NCBI GenBank assembly: GCA_905213265.1
Contig: CAJMHR010000001.1
Span: 25,555-89,554, forward strand
Direction of reading: 5' to 3'
Source of the DNA: an uncultured Collinsella sp.
Lineage (GTDB): Bacteria; Actinomycetota; Coriobacteriia; Coriobacteriales; Coriobacteriaceae
DNA: 64,000 nucleotides
Position 1 is the first letter of the stretch; each line of letters starts with the position of its first letter. This document shows, one piece after another, positions 7,740-15,918 of this stretch. The position numbers were made by a program, and so were the translations under genes. Below the pieces are notes generated by a model that did not search any database, had not been told where the DNA came from, and saw nothing but the letters and a program-made list of their open reading frames with translations.

Positions 7740-10700
7740 CTACCGACGCTTGGTAAACACGAACACGCCGATGACAGCAAGCCCGATCACGCCGGCCGCA
7801 ACACCAACGATGGCAAGCGGATTGAAGCCAGACTGCTGCACAGGAGCCTCAGCGGACTTCTTAGCGGTAGTCGCGGCAACAGCACCCGTATCGGACTTGG
7901 AATCGGACTTCTTGTCGGACTTGCTGTCCTTCTTGTCAGACTTCTTCTCGTCCTTCTTATCGGACTTATCGGAGTCCTTCTTGTCGGACTTGTTGTCCTT
8001 GGTCTCGGTCTTGGTCGACACCGTCGTCTTGGTCGTCGGCTTATGACCCGGGGCGACAGCGCCGCCCTTCGAGCCGGAGCCGGAACCCGTGCCAGTGCCA
8101 GCGCCAGTGCCGGAACCAGTACCGGTACCAGAACCGCCGCCGCCATTCGAACCAGCGCCGCCATTACCGCCAGGGTTAACGGCATTCTTGGTCCACTTGG
8201 CATACAGCGTCAGATCGGCCGTCACCGGCGTGCTAAAGTCATACGCCTGCGTGCAAGCCTCATCGGTATACCAACCGCCGAAAGTGTAGCCATCGCGCGT
8301 CGGATCGGCCGGCTTGACCAGCTTGCCATCGGCCGTAGCAACAAACTTAGTGTCGCAAGCAGACCCGCCGTTGGAGTTAAAGGCAACCGTCCAAGACTCG
8401 ACAGCTCCAAGTTTAAACAGCGTGCCCGAATCATTAATGTAGTAGAGATTGCCAGAAGCATCGGCAATGACCGGAGAGTCACAGTACTGGTAATGGCCAG
8501 CCGCATCATAAATCTGCGTCGCCTCTGCATCGCCGAGCGTATAGCGATACACGCCACCACCAGCAGAGTAGTTGACGTAATCCTTGCTATCCGCGCTGTT
8601 AACGGTGAAGTACACATAGGTCTTGCCGCCCTGAACACTCACCAGCGGAGTAGCAGCAATACCGTTGAGGCCAGCCGGCAGCGCCTTGCCGTCGGCAGCA
8701 GCGACCATCGTGGTCTTACCCGTCTTCAGGTTATAGAGAACCAGAGCAGAGCCAGTAGCCGTCTGTCCGCCGACAATCAGATTGTCACCAGACACCGCAG
8801 GGGCGCTCAGATTATTCGTAAGGCCCAGATCAACCGTCTTCTGTTCACTCAGCACGCCCTTCGCCGAAAGCGAAATCACATGGAGCTTTCCGTCGTGCGT
8901 CATCTGATAGAAGGTCGAGCCATTGGACGGATCGGCGACGCAGTCGGCGTTCGCGAGAGCGCCGAGCTTCATGGTCGAAACGACATCGCCCGTCGTCTTA
9001 TCAATGCACTTAAGCGTGCCCGCGCTCGTAGGAACGATGGCATACTTATCCGTCAAAGCCGCACCAGTCCAGTAATAGCCCTCGGAAGCGTCAATGTTCT
9101 GCCAAGAAACTTCGCCCATGGCAATCTTAATGCGCATAAAGGAGCCGTTGCCGTAGGTCGCGTTGTAATTCTCGTCATACGAAATATCGACCGAGCCTAC
9201 ATAGACGTGCTCGCCGTCCGAAACGACGGTGCAGGAGCTCTGCGTCAAGTCCGTCAAACCAGGCGACAGCCACTTGCAGATCAGCTTGTCTGCAGTAATC
9301 GCCTGGACCGCACCGCCGTTGAGCGGAACGATGATAAGGCCATTGGTATAGATCGGGCGAGAGGTATAGCTCACCTTAGAGGCAAGCGGCGCAGAGGCAA
9401 CCTTTTTGCCCGTGGACGAATCGATCTTAATGAGCTCGTTCTCGGTCGCGATGTACACAAAGCCGTTAGCGATGACAGGCTCGCTGCAGTTGGCATACTG
9501 CTGGCCAGACTCGGCCTTCCAATCGAAGGCCCACTTAAGACCGGCGGCCTGCGCAGGCGTCTTGGCATCCGTTACGGTCGAACCGTTGCCACTGTTGCCG
9601 TAGCCGGCCCACTCGGCATCCCAATTAGGAGTCGTCGCACTCGGGTCCACGACAATCTTGTCGGGATCGGGCATGGGCGATTTTTCGGTGGTGTAGGCAA
9701 ATGTAACCTTGTCGCCGCTCTTGAGCGTGACCTGGTTGGCACAGAGAGATGAGGACTCTCCGTTGATATACAGATGCCAGTATTTACCGGTCGCACCATC
9801 ATAGCCGTAAGACTTGTCTTCGAACGGCGAAGTAATGGACCAGTATGCACCACTCTGGGAGGCCTTGTAATCAATGCCCTTCGCCTTCAGAACCGTCTCA
9901 ATAAGGTCCTGAGCCGTAGAGCCTTCGGGCAGGGAAACATTGCTTGCCGAGCCCCAGCGAGTATTGTTGCCGTTGACATCGGGGCCGATGATATCGGCGG
10001 ATCCAAGCACCTGACCAGGGAGGGCATCGCTGTCGCCAGCATACATAAAGGTGACGGCGTCACCCTCATGGAGCTCGTAGGCACCAGCGCCAACGTCGGC
10101 GAACTTGTACTTTGCGTCGGACTTGCCCTTTACGTAGAAGCGCCAATAGCTATTGGTCGCAGCATCAGAGCCACAATAGGTCTTACCGTCAAGCGGCGAG
10201 GTAATGCCCCTAAGGTACCAACCCCAAGACTCTTCTGTAGCTTTGAGTTTAAGACCAGTCTGCTCCAACAGGTCCTTAGCAGTAGAGCCCGCCTTGAGAC
10301 TCGTCTGGCCCGTCGAAGCCCAAACCTGCTGCTTGCCGTCCTTGTCCTTGCCAAGCACCTGAACGGAAGCATGGACAGAATCGGACGGCAACTGGTCTCC
10401 CCAGCCACCGTAGAACCACGTGACGGTATCGCCAGCATGGATGGTGACATTGTCCGCCGTATAGTCACTCGACTTGCCGTTGATAAACAGCTGCCAATAG
10501 GTCGAATAATCTTGGGGCGTACCCAGCTCAACACCGTTGTACTTAAGGCTCAGAATGAAGGAGCCCGCAGCAACGGCGTCAATATCATTCGCCTCAAGCG
10601 CGACCTTCGTAAGATCAAGCGCGCTCGAACCGGACGTCACCACATACTGCGCGTTGTCGACCCAGGTCTGAGTCTTGCCCTGGGCATCGCGACCAATGAC

Positions 10701-11606
10701 GGTCACATTCGCAGCAAGCTGGTCCTTAACGACAGGGGACGCGCTACCAGCCGTATAGGCAAACTCAATCTTCTGCCCCTGGGTGAGTTTGACGCTGCTC
10801 GCGCCAACCGAGGAAGACGCGCCGTCGACGAACAGCTGCCAGTAGGCATGAGTCGTCGGATCGTAGGCAAGCGTGCGGCCATCGCTCGGGGAGGTGATGC
10901 TTTCGAGGTAGAAACCGTATGCCGTGTTCGGATCGTACTTCGCCTTGAAGCCCGTCTTCTCCTGCAGCTTAATGAAGGCATCCGCAGCCGTCGCGCCCTC
11001 GTCGAGCTTGAGCTGCGTAGGCGCCACCCAGGTCTGAGCCTTGCCGTCGGCATCGGTGCCGATAATCGAGAACGAGACCTCGATTTGCTTCTTGACGACA
11101 TCGCCAGTTTCTGTCGGGTTCTCTGTCTGGACGGCAGCCGCGGCGGCAGATCCTGCTTGGCCAGCGGATGCCGTCGAAGACTGCTCGCTCGTGGCAGGGC
11201 TCTCCCCCGTCGCCGAGCCTTCGTCGCCAGTTGCTGCCTCTGTAGTGGCGGCACTAGCTGCAGGCGCGCTCCCGGAATCCGAAACCTCGGCGCCGCTCTG
11301 CTCAGCGGTACCGCCCGCAAGCGCTGCGTCCTCGCCTGGCGTCGTAGCCTGAGCCACAGCGTCGGTAATGCCCTCGGCACCCTCGGCCCACAGCTGAGCC
11401 GGCGTGGTGCCAAAGGCCATCGCGAAGGCCAGGAATGCCACCAGGCAGCGCTTTGCCACGCCGCGCGCGATTACGCCACGGCGACGAAGCGAGGCACGCT
11501 GGCACTCGTCCTCAAACATATCCATTTGTCTCCTACTGTCTGTACTTGGAGCGTTGCCTTGAGGCTGCCCCACGTCATCGCGTATGTTGCGCTCGAGTTC
11601 CCCCAT
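7740..11606 (-). CDS. Large surface protein: four DUF4430 domains, PQQ-like beta-propeller, InlB-type repeat, C-terminal TM
   Basis: The product has 1288 residues. A signal peptide lies at about 41-69 (KRCLVAFLAFAMAFGTTPAQLWA). After a Ser/Ala/Thr-rich stretch come four DUF4430 domains, at roughly 172-287, 290-402, 405-527 and 534-642, each with a GxxAxDxLI-like helix and a YWQLFVDG / YWRFYVKG / YWHLYINGE motif. Residues about 655-1065 form a PQQ-like beta-propeller (FVYIATENELIKIDSSTG and similar blades). One InlB/Flg-new repeat (GYTFGGWYTDEACTQAYDF) lies at 1069-1145. A Gly/Ser/Thr then Lys/Asp/Ser linker and a TM with KRR tail end the protein. There is no LPxTG motif. ATG 11606 has AAGGAGGA 5 bases upstream; ATG 11525 with AGGAG is a real alternative. 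A cobalamin riboswitch lies in the leader. I infer cobalamin capture at the cell surface. Confidence 0.85.
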   Translation of the reverse strand: MGELERNIRDDVGQPQGNAPSTDSRRQMDMFEDECQRASLRRRGVIARGVAKRCLVAFLAFAMAFGTTPAQLWAEGAEGITDAVAQATTPGEDAALAGGTAEQSGAEVSDSGSAPAASAATTEAATGDEGSATGESPATSEQSSTASAGQAGSAAAAAVQTENPTETGDVVKKQIEVSFSIIGTDADGKAQTWVAPTQLKLDEGATAADAFIKLQEKTGFKAKYDPNTAYGFYLESITSPSDGRTLAYDPTTHAYWQLFVDGASSSVGASSVKLTQGQKIEFAYTAGSASPVVKDQLAANVTVIGRDAQGKTQTWVDNAQYVVTSGSSALDLTKVALEANDIDAVAAGSFILSLKYNGVELGTPQDYSTYWQLFINGKSSDYTADNVTIHAGDTVTWFYGGWGDQLPSDSVHASVQVLGKDKDGKQQVWASTGQTSLKAGSTAKDLLEQTGLKLKATEESWGWYLRGITSPLDGKTYCGSDAATNSYWRFYVKGKSDAKYKFADVGAGAYELHEGDAVTFMYAGDSDALPGQVLGSADIIGPDVNGNNTRWGSASNVSLPEGSTAQDLIETVLKAKGIDYKASQSGAYWSITSPFEDKSYGYDGATGKYWHLYINGESSSLCANQVTLKSGDKVTFAYTTEKSPMPDPDKIVVDPSATTPNWDAEWAGYGNSGNGSTVTDAKTPAQAAGLKWAFDWKAESGQQYANCSEPVIANGFVYIATENELIKIDSSTGKKVASAPLASKVSYTSRPIYTNGLIIVPLNGGAVQAITADKLICKWLSPGLTDLTQSSCTVVSDGEHVYVGSVDISYDENYNATYGNGSFMRIKIAMGEVSWQNIDASEGYYWTGAALTDKYAIVPTSAGTLKCIDKTTGDVVSTMKLGALANADCVADPSNGSTFYQMTHDGKLHVISLSAKGVLSEQKTVDLGLTNNLSAPAVSGDNLIVGGQTATGSALVLYNLKTGKTTMVAAADGKALPAGLNGIAATPLVSVQGGKTYVYFTVNSADSKDYVNYSAGGGVYRYTLGDAEATQIYDAAGHYQYCDSPVIADASGNLYYINDSGTLFKLGAVESWTVAFNSNGGSACDTKFVATADGKLVKPADPTRDGYTFGGWYTDEACTQAYDFSTPVTADLTLYAKWTKNAVNPGGNGGAGSNGGGGSGTGTGSGTGAGTGTGSGSGSKGGAVAPGHKPTTKTTVSTKTETKDNKSDKKDSDKSDKKDEKKSDKKDSKSDKKSDSKSDTGAVAATTAKKSAEAPVQQSGFNPLAIVGVAAGVIGLAVIGVFVFTKRR

Positions 11607-11689
11607 CGGGGTCCTCCTTCCCTCCAGAGCCCTATGCACACCGGCGGCAAAAGCCGCAGCCGCATGCAAGATGGGAGGCGATCCGACTT

Positions 11690-11850
11690 AACCTTAACGG
11701 CTCAGGCACGCCGTCCGATCTGCGACGCGAATATCCCGAGTCAAGAGGAATTACGGTTACTGGTACAGCCGGGGACTTGCACCTCGATTCTCCCAAACGC
11801 GCAGGAAAACCGCGCATTCGTGCGTCTCCGCACCACCATCTAGGCCATCG
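11690..11850 (-). promoter_or_regulatory. Cobalamin (B12) riboswitch, likely
   Basis: Reading the minus strand, the leader of the large DUF4430 gene contains GGTGCAAGTCCCC, then GGCTGTACCAGTAACCGTAA (11782 down to about 11751). This matches the conserved core of cobalamin riboswitches (GGUGxAAxUCC, then GCUGUxCCxGxAxCCGUxA). Further on, GACTCGGGATATTCGC corresponds to the conserved GxCxGGAxACCUGC segment. Upstream are paired GC-rich arms consistent with the peripheral helices. The element ends about 90 bases before the start codon, where a GC-rich hairpin at 11641-11665 could act as the expression platform. Edges are approximate. In known cases cobalamin binding turns such genes off. Confidence 0.8.
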
Positions 11851-11956
11851 ATTATTACCGTCAAAATGGTATCACGCAAAAGGGCCTCGCACGCAGGCGA
11901 AGCCCAAGGTAAAAGCTATTGTTTGCGATAGGAAAATGCGGTGAAGGTCGCAGCCT

Positions 11957-13720
11957 CTAGTGCTTGCCGCCGTGGCTGTTGAGCCAGATATTGCGGCCCA
12001 GCATAAGCGCCAGCACCAGCGCGCTCACGTAGCCCATAAAGCCAATGACTGGGATACCAAACACAACCGGCTCGATGCGTGCGTAGTACACCACCGACGA
12101 ACCGATAAACAGACCGGCGATCACAATTGCCATCGACATGCGGTCGATAATTCCGCCCAGCTGTCGCAGCGCCTTATCGCTGCTCATGATCTGCGTGTTC
12201 ACCTTAAGCTGCCCGCGTGTGAGCATACGCGAAGCCAGCCCCAGGTACTCAGCCGCCTCGAGTGAGCCCTTCGCTGCGCGATAGCTGCTCGCGGCAAAGT
12301 CGCGGCTCATCTCGCGCATGCGGGCATAGATGCTCTTCTCGTTTTTGATATGAGCCTGAATGATCTGGATCATGTTGACGTTGGGCATGTACTCGGTCAG
12401 CAGACCCTCGAGCGTCACCATGCCGCGCGCGAACATTGTCACCACGCTCGGCAGCTCAACGTCGTTTTTGCGCGCCAAGTTTAGCAGCGAGGTCAAAAAC
12501 TCGCCGATATCCAGATCCTTCAGGTCAAGGCCCGCAAAGTCAGCCACGATAAAGTCAAGATCAGACAAAAAGGCCGAATGGTCAAGCTCGGCCGAGTCGC
12601 CACGCGTTACGGCGAAGCGCATGAGCGAATCCTTGAGCTTGGGCACGTCACCCTCGGCCACGGCGAAAATCATATCCTTGACGATACCGCGATCGTGACT
12701 CGACATGCGTCCGACCATGCCCAAGTCGATAAAGTAGACGATGCCGTCCTTGAGAATGATGTTTCCCGCATGCGGGTCGGCATGGAAAAAACCGTCATCG
12801 AGCACCTGCGTCGAGTAGTCCTCGACAATCGCGGCACCGATCTTTTCCAAGTCATAGCCCTCGGCCACCAAGCGTTCGGGATCGGCGATCGAAATGCCGT
12901 CGACGTAGTCCATAACCACCACGTGCTCGGTGCACAGGTCCAGATAGGATTTAGGGCACGTCACGCCATGAACGCTCTTATGGAACTCGTAGAAGTCGTT
13001 GAGGTTTTTGGCCTCGGCCAAAAAGTTGGTCTCCTCGCGAAACGAGGTCCACAACTCCTCGACTACGCCGTGCAGATCAACGAATTGATCGGTGTTGACG
13101 AACTTGGAAACAATGCGCACCACCGAGCGGATGATATCGATGTCCTGCGCCATAACCTGCTGCGCACCGGGGCGCTGCACCTTGACGGCTACGTCCTCGC
13201 CCGTCACCAGACGAGCGCGGTGCACCTGCGCGAGCGATGCGCTACCAAGCGGATTGGGGTCGATCGCATCGAACATCTCCCCCAGGCGCAGGCCGTATTC
13301 CTCTTCCAAGCAGCGGAGCACTACCTCGTACGGCACCGGCTCCACGTCGGAACGCAGACGGCGCAGCTCATCGCAAAAGCGCTGCGGCAGAATCTCGGAC
13401 CGGTTGGCCAGAATCTGCCCCATCTTGACGAACATGGGGCCGAGCTCCTCGAGCAGGCGACGCAAGCGAACCGGCGTGAGGTTATCCCACACACGGTACT
13501 TTTTGACCAAGCGAACAATCTGCCCGATGCGTTCGCGACGACCCGCCGGCGTGAGCTGGTATTCCTCGTCCGGCGCCATCGCGTCGGGCTCCTCGGGGAC
13601 CATATCGACAGCGCGCGGCTTTTTGCGAGCGCCCGAGACGGCGGCATCGACCTCATCGACAACCGCCGCCTCGTCACCCAAGGGATCTAGATTGTTGTAA
13701 TCGGTGGTGGAATCTGCCAT
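11957..13720 (-). CDS. ABC1/UbiB/AarF-type atypical kinase with C-terminal TM hairpin
   Basis: This 587-residue protein belongs to the UbiB/COQ8 family of atypical kinases, which act in isoprenoid-lipid (quinone) biology; several members are ATPases rather than protein kinases. Visible motifs are the family-specific KxGQ (FVKMGQILANRSEILP), the Ala/Ser-rich nucleotide loop GSASLAQVHRA, the lysine strand VAVKVQRPG, FFHADPHAGN for the catalytic loop and VYFIDLGMVGRM for the metal-binding DxG. The last ~55 residues form two membrane helices (AIVIAGLFIGSSVVYYA and VIGFMGYVSALVLALMLG). The first ~50 residues are acidic. It starts 8 bases after the stop of the phasin-like gene, so the two are an operon. 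No quinone biosynthesis gene is nearby; the substrate is unknown. Confidence 0.88.
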   Translation of the reverse strand: MADSTTDYNNLDPLGDEAAVVDEVDAAVSGARKKPRAVDMVPEEPDAMAPDEEYQLTPAGRRERIGQIVRLVKKYRVWDNLTPVRLRRLLEELGPMFVKMGQILANRSEILPQRFCDELRRLRSDVEPVPYEVVLRCLEEEYGLRLGEMFDAIDPNPLGSASLAQVHRARLVTGEDVAVKVQRPGAQQVMAQDIDIIRSVVRIVSKFVNTDQFVDLHGVVEELWTSFREETNFLAEAKNLNDFYEFHKSVHGVTCPKSYLDLCTEHVVVMDYVDGISIADPERLVAEGYDLEKIGAAIVEDYSTQVLDDGFFHADPHAGNIILKDGIVYFIDLGMVGRMSSHDRGIVKDMIFAVAEGDVPKLKDSLMRFAVTRGDSAELDHSAFLSDLDFIVADFAGLDLKDLDIGEFLTSLLNLARKNDVELPSVVTMFARGMVTLEGLLTEYMPNVNMIQIIQAHIKNEKSIYARMREMSRDFAASSYRAAKGSLEAAEYLGLASRMLTRGQLKVNTQIMSSDKALRQLGGIIDRMSMAIVIAGLFIGSSVVYYARIEPVVFGIPVIGFMGYVSALVLALMLGRNIWLNSHGGKH

Positions 13721-13728
13721 CTGCGCTG

Positions 13729-14145
13729 CTACTCGGCCTCTTCGGTGTCCTTCGCATCGTCGGGCTCAACGGACTCGACGGGCACCGAGGTCACGTTGTC
13801 CTCGACCGAATCGACGATATCGCGCACATGGGCCAAGAAAGCCGTGCGCTCGGGAGCGGTCATAACGCGGACGCGAGCCAGAATGAGCTCGTCGAGCACG
13901 CGCTGGGCCGCGGTCTCGCCCTGCATGCCCAAGCGCTCGGTCAAATCGGAGATGGTACCACCGGCCTGCTCGAACATGTCGGACACGCTGCGGGCGATAT
14001 CGGGGGTGGCGGTGTCCTTGCGGACCTGCTCGCCCTTGGTACTGAGGTCGTCGAGAACCTTCTTGCTGCCCTCGACGGCAACGGCGGCAGCGCCAAAGCC
14101 AACGTTGATGGCGCCGTTAACAAGCTGATCGAGTTTCATAACCAT
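13729..14145 (-). CDS. Phasin-like small helical protein
   Basis: The product has 138 residues, almost entirely alpha-helical by pattern. The N-terminus (MVMKLDQLVNGAINVGFGAAAVAVEGSKKVLDDL) is amphipathic with small residues, as in phasin-type proteins that coat granules or bind partner membranes; the C-terminus is very acidic (SVEPDDAKDTEEAE). A domain in the middle (ERLGMQGETAAQRVLDELILARVRVMTAPERTAF) resembles an EF-hand-free helical bundle. ATG 14145 is chosen because GGAG sits 6 bases before it. It is transcribed directly before the ABC1 kinase (8-base gap). Such coupling of a phasin-like protein with an ABC1 kinase suggests a regulatory partner; this is inference. No polyhydroxyalkanoate synthase is visible. 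Confidence 0.6.
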   Translation of the reverse strand: MVMKLDQLVNGAINVGFGAAAVAVEGSKKVLDDLSTKGEQVRKDTATPDIARSVSDMFEQAGGTISDLTERLGMQGETAAQRVLDELILARVRVMTAPERTAFLAHVRDIVDSVEDNVTSVPVESVEPDDAKDTEEAE

Positions 14146-14244
14146 GGTTGTCTCCAATCACAAACAACTGCATTGGCGTTCTTGTACCCAAGATTGAGTG
14201 AAAGCGACAAAGCGTTTTAGCGCTATTCGATCGACGGGAAATCC

Positions 14245-15768
14245 CTACCTCACGTTGTCGTTCATCGCGAAAGAGTTCTTCATGGCGCAGCTCGTGGTGT
14301 AAAGCACCTTGCCCAGCAGGGCATCGGTCTCCACGCGAACACGCTCGGCAAAGGCCTCGTTGGCGCGTGTAAGCTCGGAAGGCACCTCGGCCTCGGGCAG
14401 AGCGGCTACGGCAGCGTCGACGTCATGGATCTGCTTGTGGCCCATGCCACCGACCTTCTCCTGATAATCCTCGACCGCGCGGCCGCACTCATGGAAACGG
14501 ACGTCGGCCAGGGCGCCGATTAGGCGGTTGGCCCAGTAGAAGTTTTCGGACGTTACGCGAGCCTGTGTGTTGGCATAGTACTCGGGCATGGTCTCGACGT
14601 TGGCGTACAGCGGAACCAGTGCGTTAAACGAGTTGGAGCCAAAGGCCATCCACTGCATGGCGCGATAGGCCGGCTGCGCATAGGGACGCAGTTGCAGCAC
14701 GGCGAGCTGGCTGTTGCGGTTGATGCCGATGGGGCGATAGGCGCCGCGCGTGGCGGGCGTGCCCTTGCTACCGTAGCAGTCGTACTCCGTGCCCTGGTAG
14801 TGGCTCGAAAGCACGTACTTGATGTCCTCGATGGTCACCTTGCGCTCGGGCACGCGGCTCCAGGGGATATCGTCGCTCTCGGGCGTGTAATCGGCGTCGG
14901 GACCGTCCCACACATCGCTGGGGTTGAGGCAGCGCTGCATGTACCAGGCGCGCGGCGTGTTGTAGACGTGGTCGCTGTCGCTGTGCGAGCCAAAGGCCTC
15001 GCGCGGGTTAAAGACCGCAGCCGGGCCGTCGCCCTCGACGCCCAGCGTCAGGTCCAGATGCCACTCGGCCATCCAGGAGCGCAGGTCGGCGGAGCACATG
15101 TGGTCGGCCTGGTCGCCCTCGGCGTCGTCCAGGTCAAAGCTGTCGATGCCCAGCTGGTTGGGCATGGTCACATAGGCGTCGTCAGGCACGCGCTTGGCGA
15201 TCCAGTGGTGACCGCCGACGGTCTCGAGCCACCAGATCTCGTCCACGTCGCTAAAGGCGATGCCGTTGTTCTCGTAAGTGCCGTAGCGCTCGAGCAGGTC
15301 GCCCAAGATACGCACGCCGTCGCGGGCGGACTTAGCGTACGGCAGGACCAGGGTCACCATGTCCTCCTCGCCCAGCCCACCAGGCTGCGCCGGCACATAG
15401 CCGTCCTCACCCTCGTTGCCCTTGGCGGGTACGTAGTCCACGAGCGGGTCGGCGCCGCGAACGCGCTCATTGGTGGTGAGCGTCTCGGTTGCGGACATGC
15501 CCACATTGAGCTCGTTGAAACCGGCCTCGGCCCAGATGCCGTGGCCCGGGACAACATCGGGGACGCTCGTGTAGCGCATGGGGTTATCGGGCAGCTCAAC
15601 GGTCAGGTGACTCAGGACGCTCGTGTAGACGCGCGGCTGCTCGTCGGGATGCACCACGCGCATACGCTTGGGCTCAAACACCCCGTTGGACGAGTCCTCG
15701 TTACGCGCGACAAGCGTCGACCCGTCGTAGCTCGCGTTCTTACCGACCAGAATCGTTGTGCACGGCAT
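14245..15768 (-). CDS. pepD: C69 family dipeptidase
   Basis: Peptidase family C69 enzymes are N-terminal-nucleophile hydrolases that cleave a wide range of dipeptides. This product has 507 residues, in the range of the family. The catalytic cysteine is Cys3 (MPCTTILVGKNAS), which becomes the N-terminal nucleophile after removal of the first residues; the TLVARNEDSS motif that follows is typical. Other family motifs are VPGHGIWAEAGFNELNVGMSATET and GHHWIAKRVPDDAYV. ATG 15768 is chosen because AAGGAGG lies 7 bases before it; the ATG two codons upstream is part of that SD. No signal peptide is seen, so it is likely cytoplasmic. It stands alone; upstream lies the IS256 element. Confidence 0.92.
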   Translation of the reverse strand: MPCTTILVGKNASYDGSTLVARNEDSSNGVFEPKRMRVVHPDEQPRVYTSVLSHLTVELPDNPMRYTSVPDVVPGHGIWAEAGFNELNVGMSATETLTTNERVRGADPLVDYVPAKGNEGEDGYVPAQPGGLGEEDMVTLVLPYAKSARDGVRILGDLLERYGTYENNGIAFSDVDEIWWLETVGGHHWIAKRVPDDAYVTMPNQLGIDSFDLDDAEGDQADHMCSADLRSWMAEWHLDLTLGVEGDGPAAVFNPREAFGSHSDSDHVYNTPRAWYMQRCLNPSDVWDGPDADYTPESDDIPWSRVPERKVTIEDIKYVLSSHYQGTEYDCYGSKGTPATRGAYRPIGINRNSQLAVLQLRPYAQPAYRAMQWMAFGSNSFNALVPLYANVETMPEYYANTQARVTSENFYWANRLIGALADVRFHECGRAVEDYQEKVGGMGHKQIHDVDAAVAALPEAEVPSELTRANEAFAERVRVETDALLGKVLYTTSCAMKNSFAMNDNVR

Positions 15769-15857
15769 GCGCATCCTCCTTGAGCGAAGAAATCAAACGG
15801 CAACAGTGTATCGCTTCGGCGCAGAAAGGGCGAAACCACGGCCTCGGCAGCCCCCGT

Positions 15858-15886
15858 GGGTCGCGCGCGCAGACGTGGTGTAAGAG
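15858..15886. repeat. Left terminal inverted repeat of the IS256-type element
   Basis: This end reads GGTCGCGCGCGCAGACGTGG and continues into TGTAAGAG. It matches the reverse complement of the right end (17337-17365) over most of its length, with a small internal gap. Outside it lies the 8-bp duplicated target CCCCCGTG (15851-15858). Confidence 0.8.
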
Positions 15887-15918
15887 CGTCCTGAGGTCCG
15901 TCGCTGCAAGTCCCGATG

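Noticed and set aside
7740..8020. LPxTG sorting signal on the large DUF4430 protein
   Set aside because: The region before the C-terminal TM reads APVQQSGFNPLAIV with no L-P-x-T-G; the protein seems held by the TM.
7656..11843. Very long plus-strand reading frames opposite the DUF4430 genes
   Set aside because: They have Arg/Leu-rich, low-complexity products and lie antisense to real domain-bearing genes; GC-rich codon use produces such shadows.
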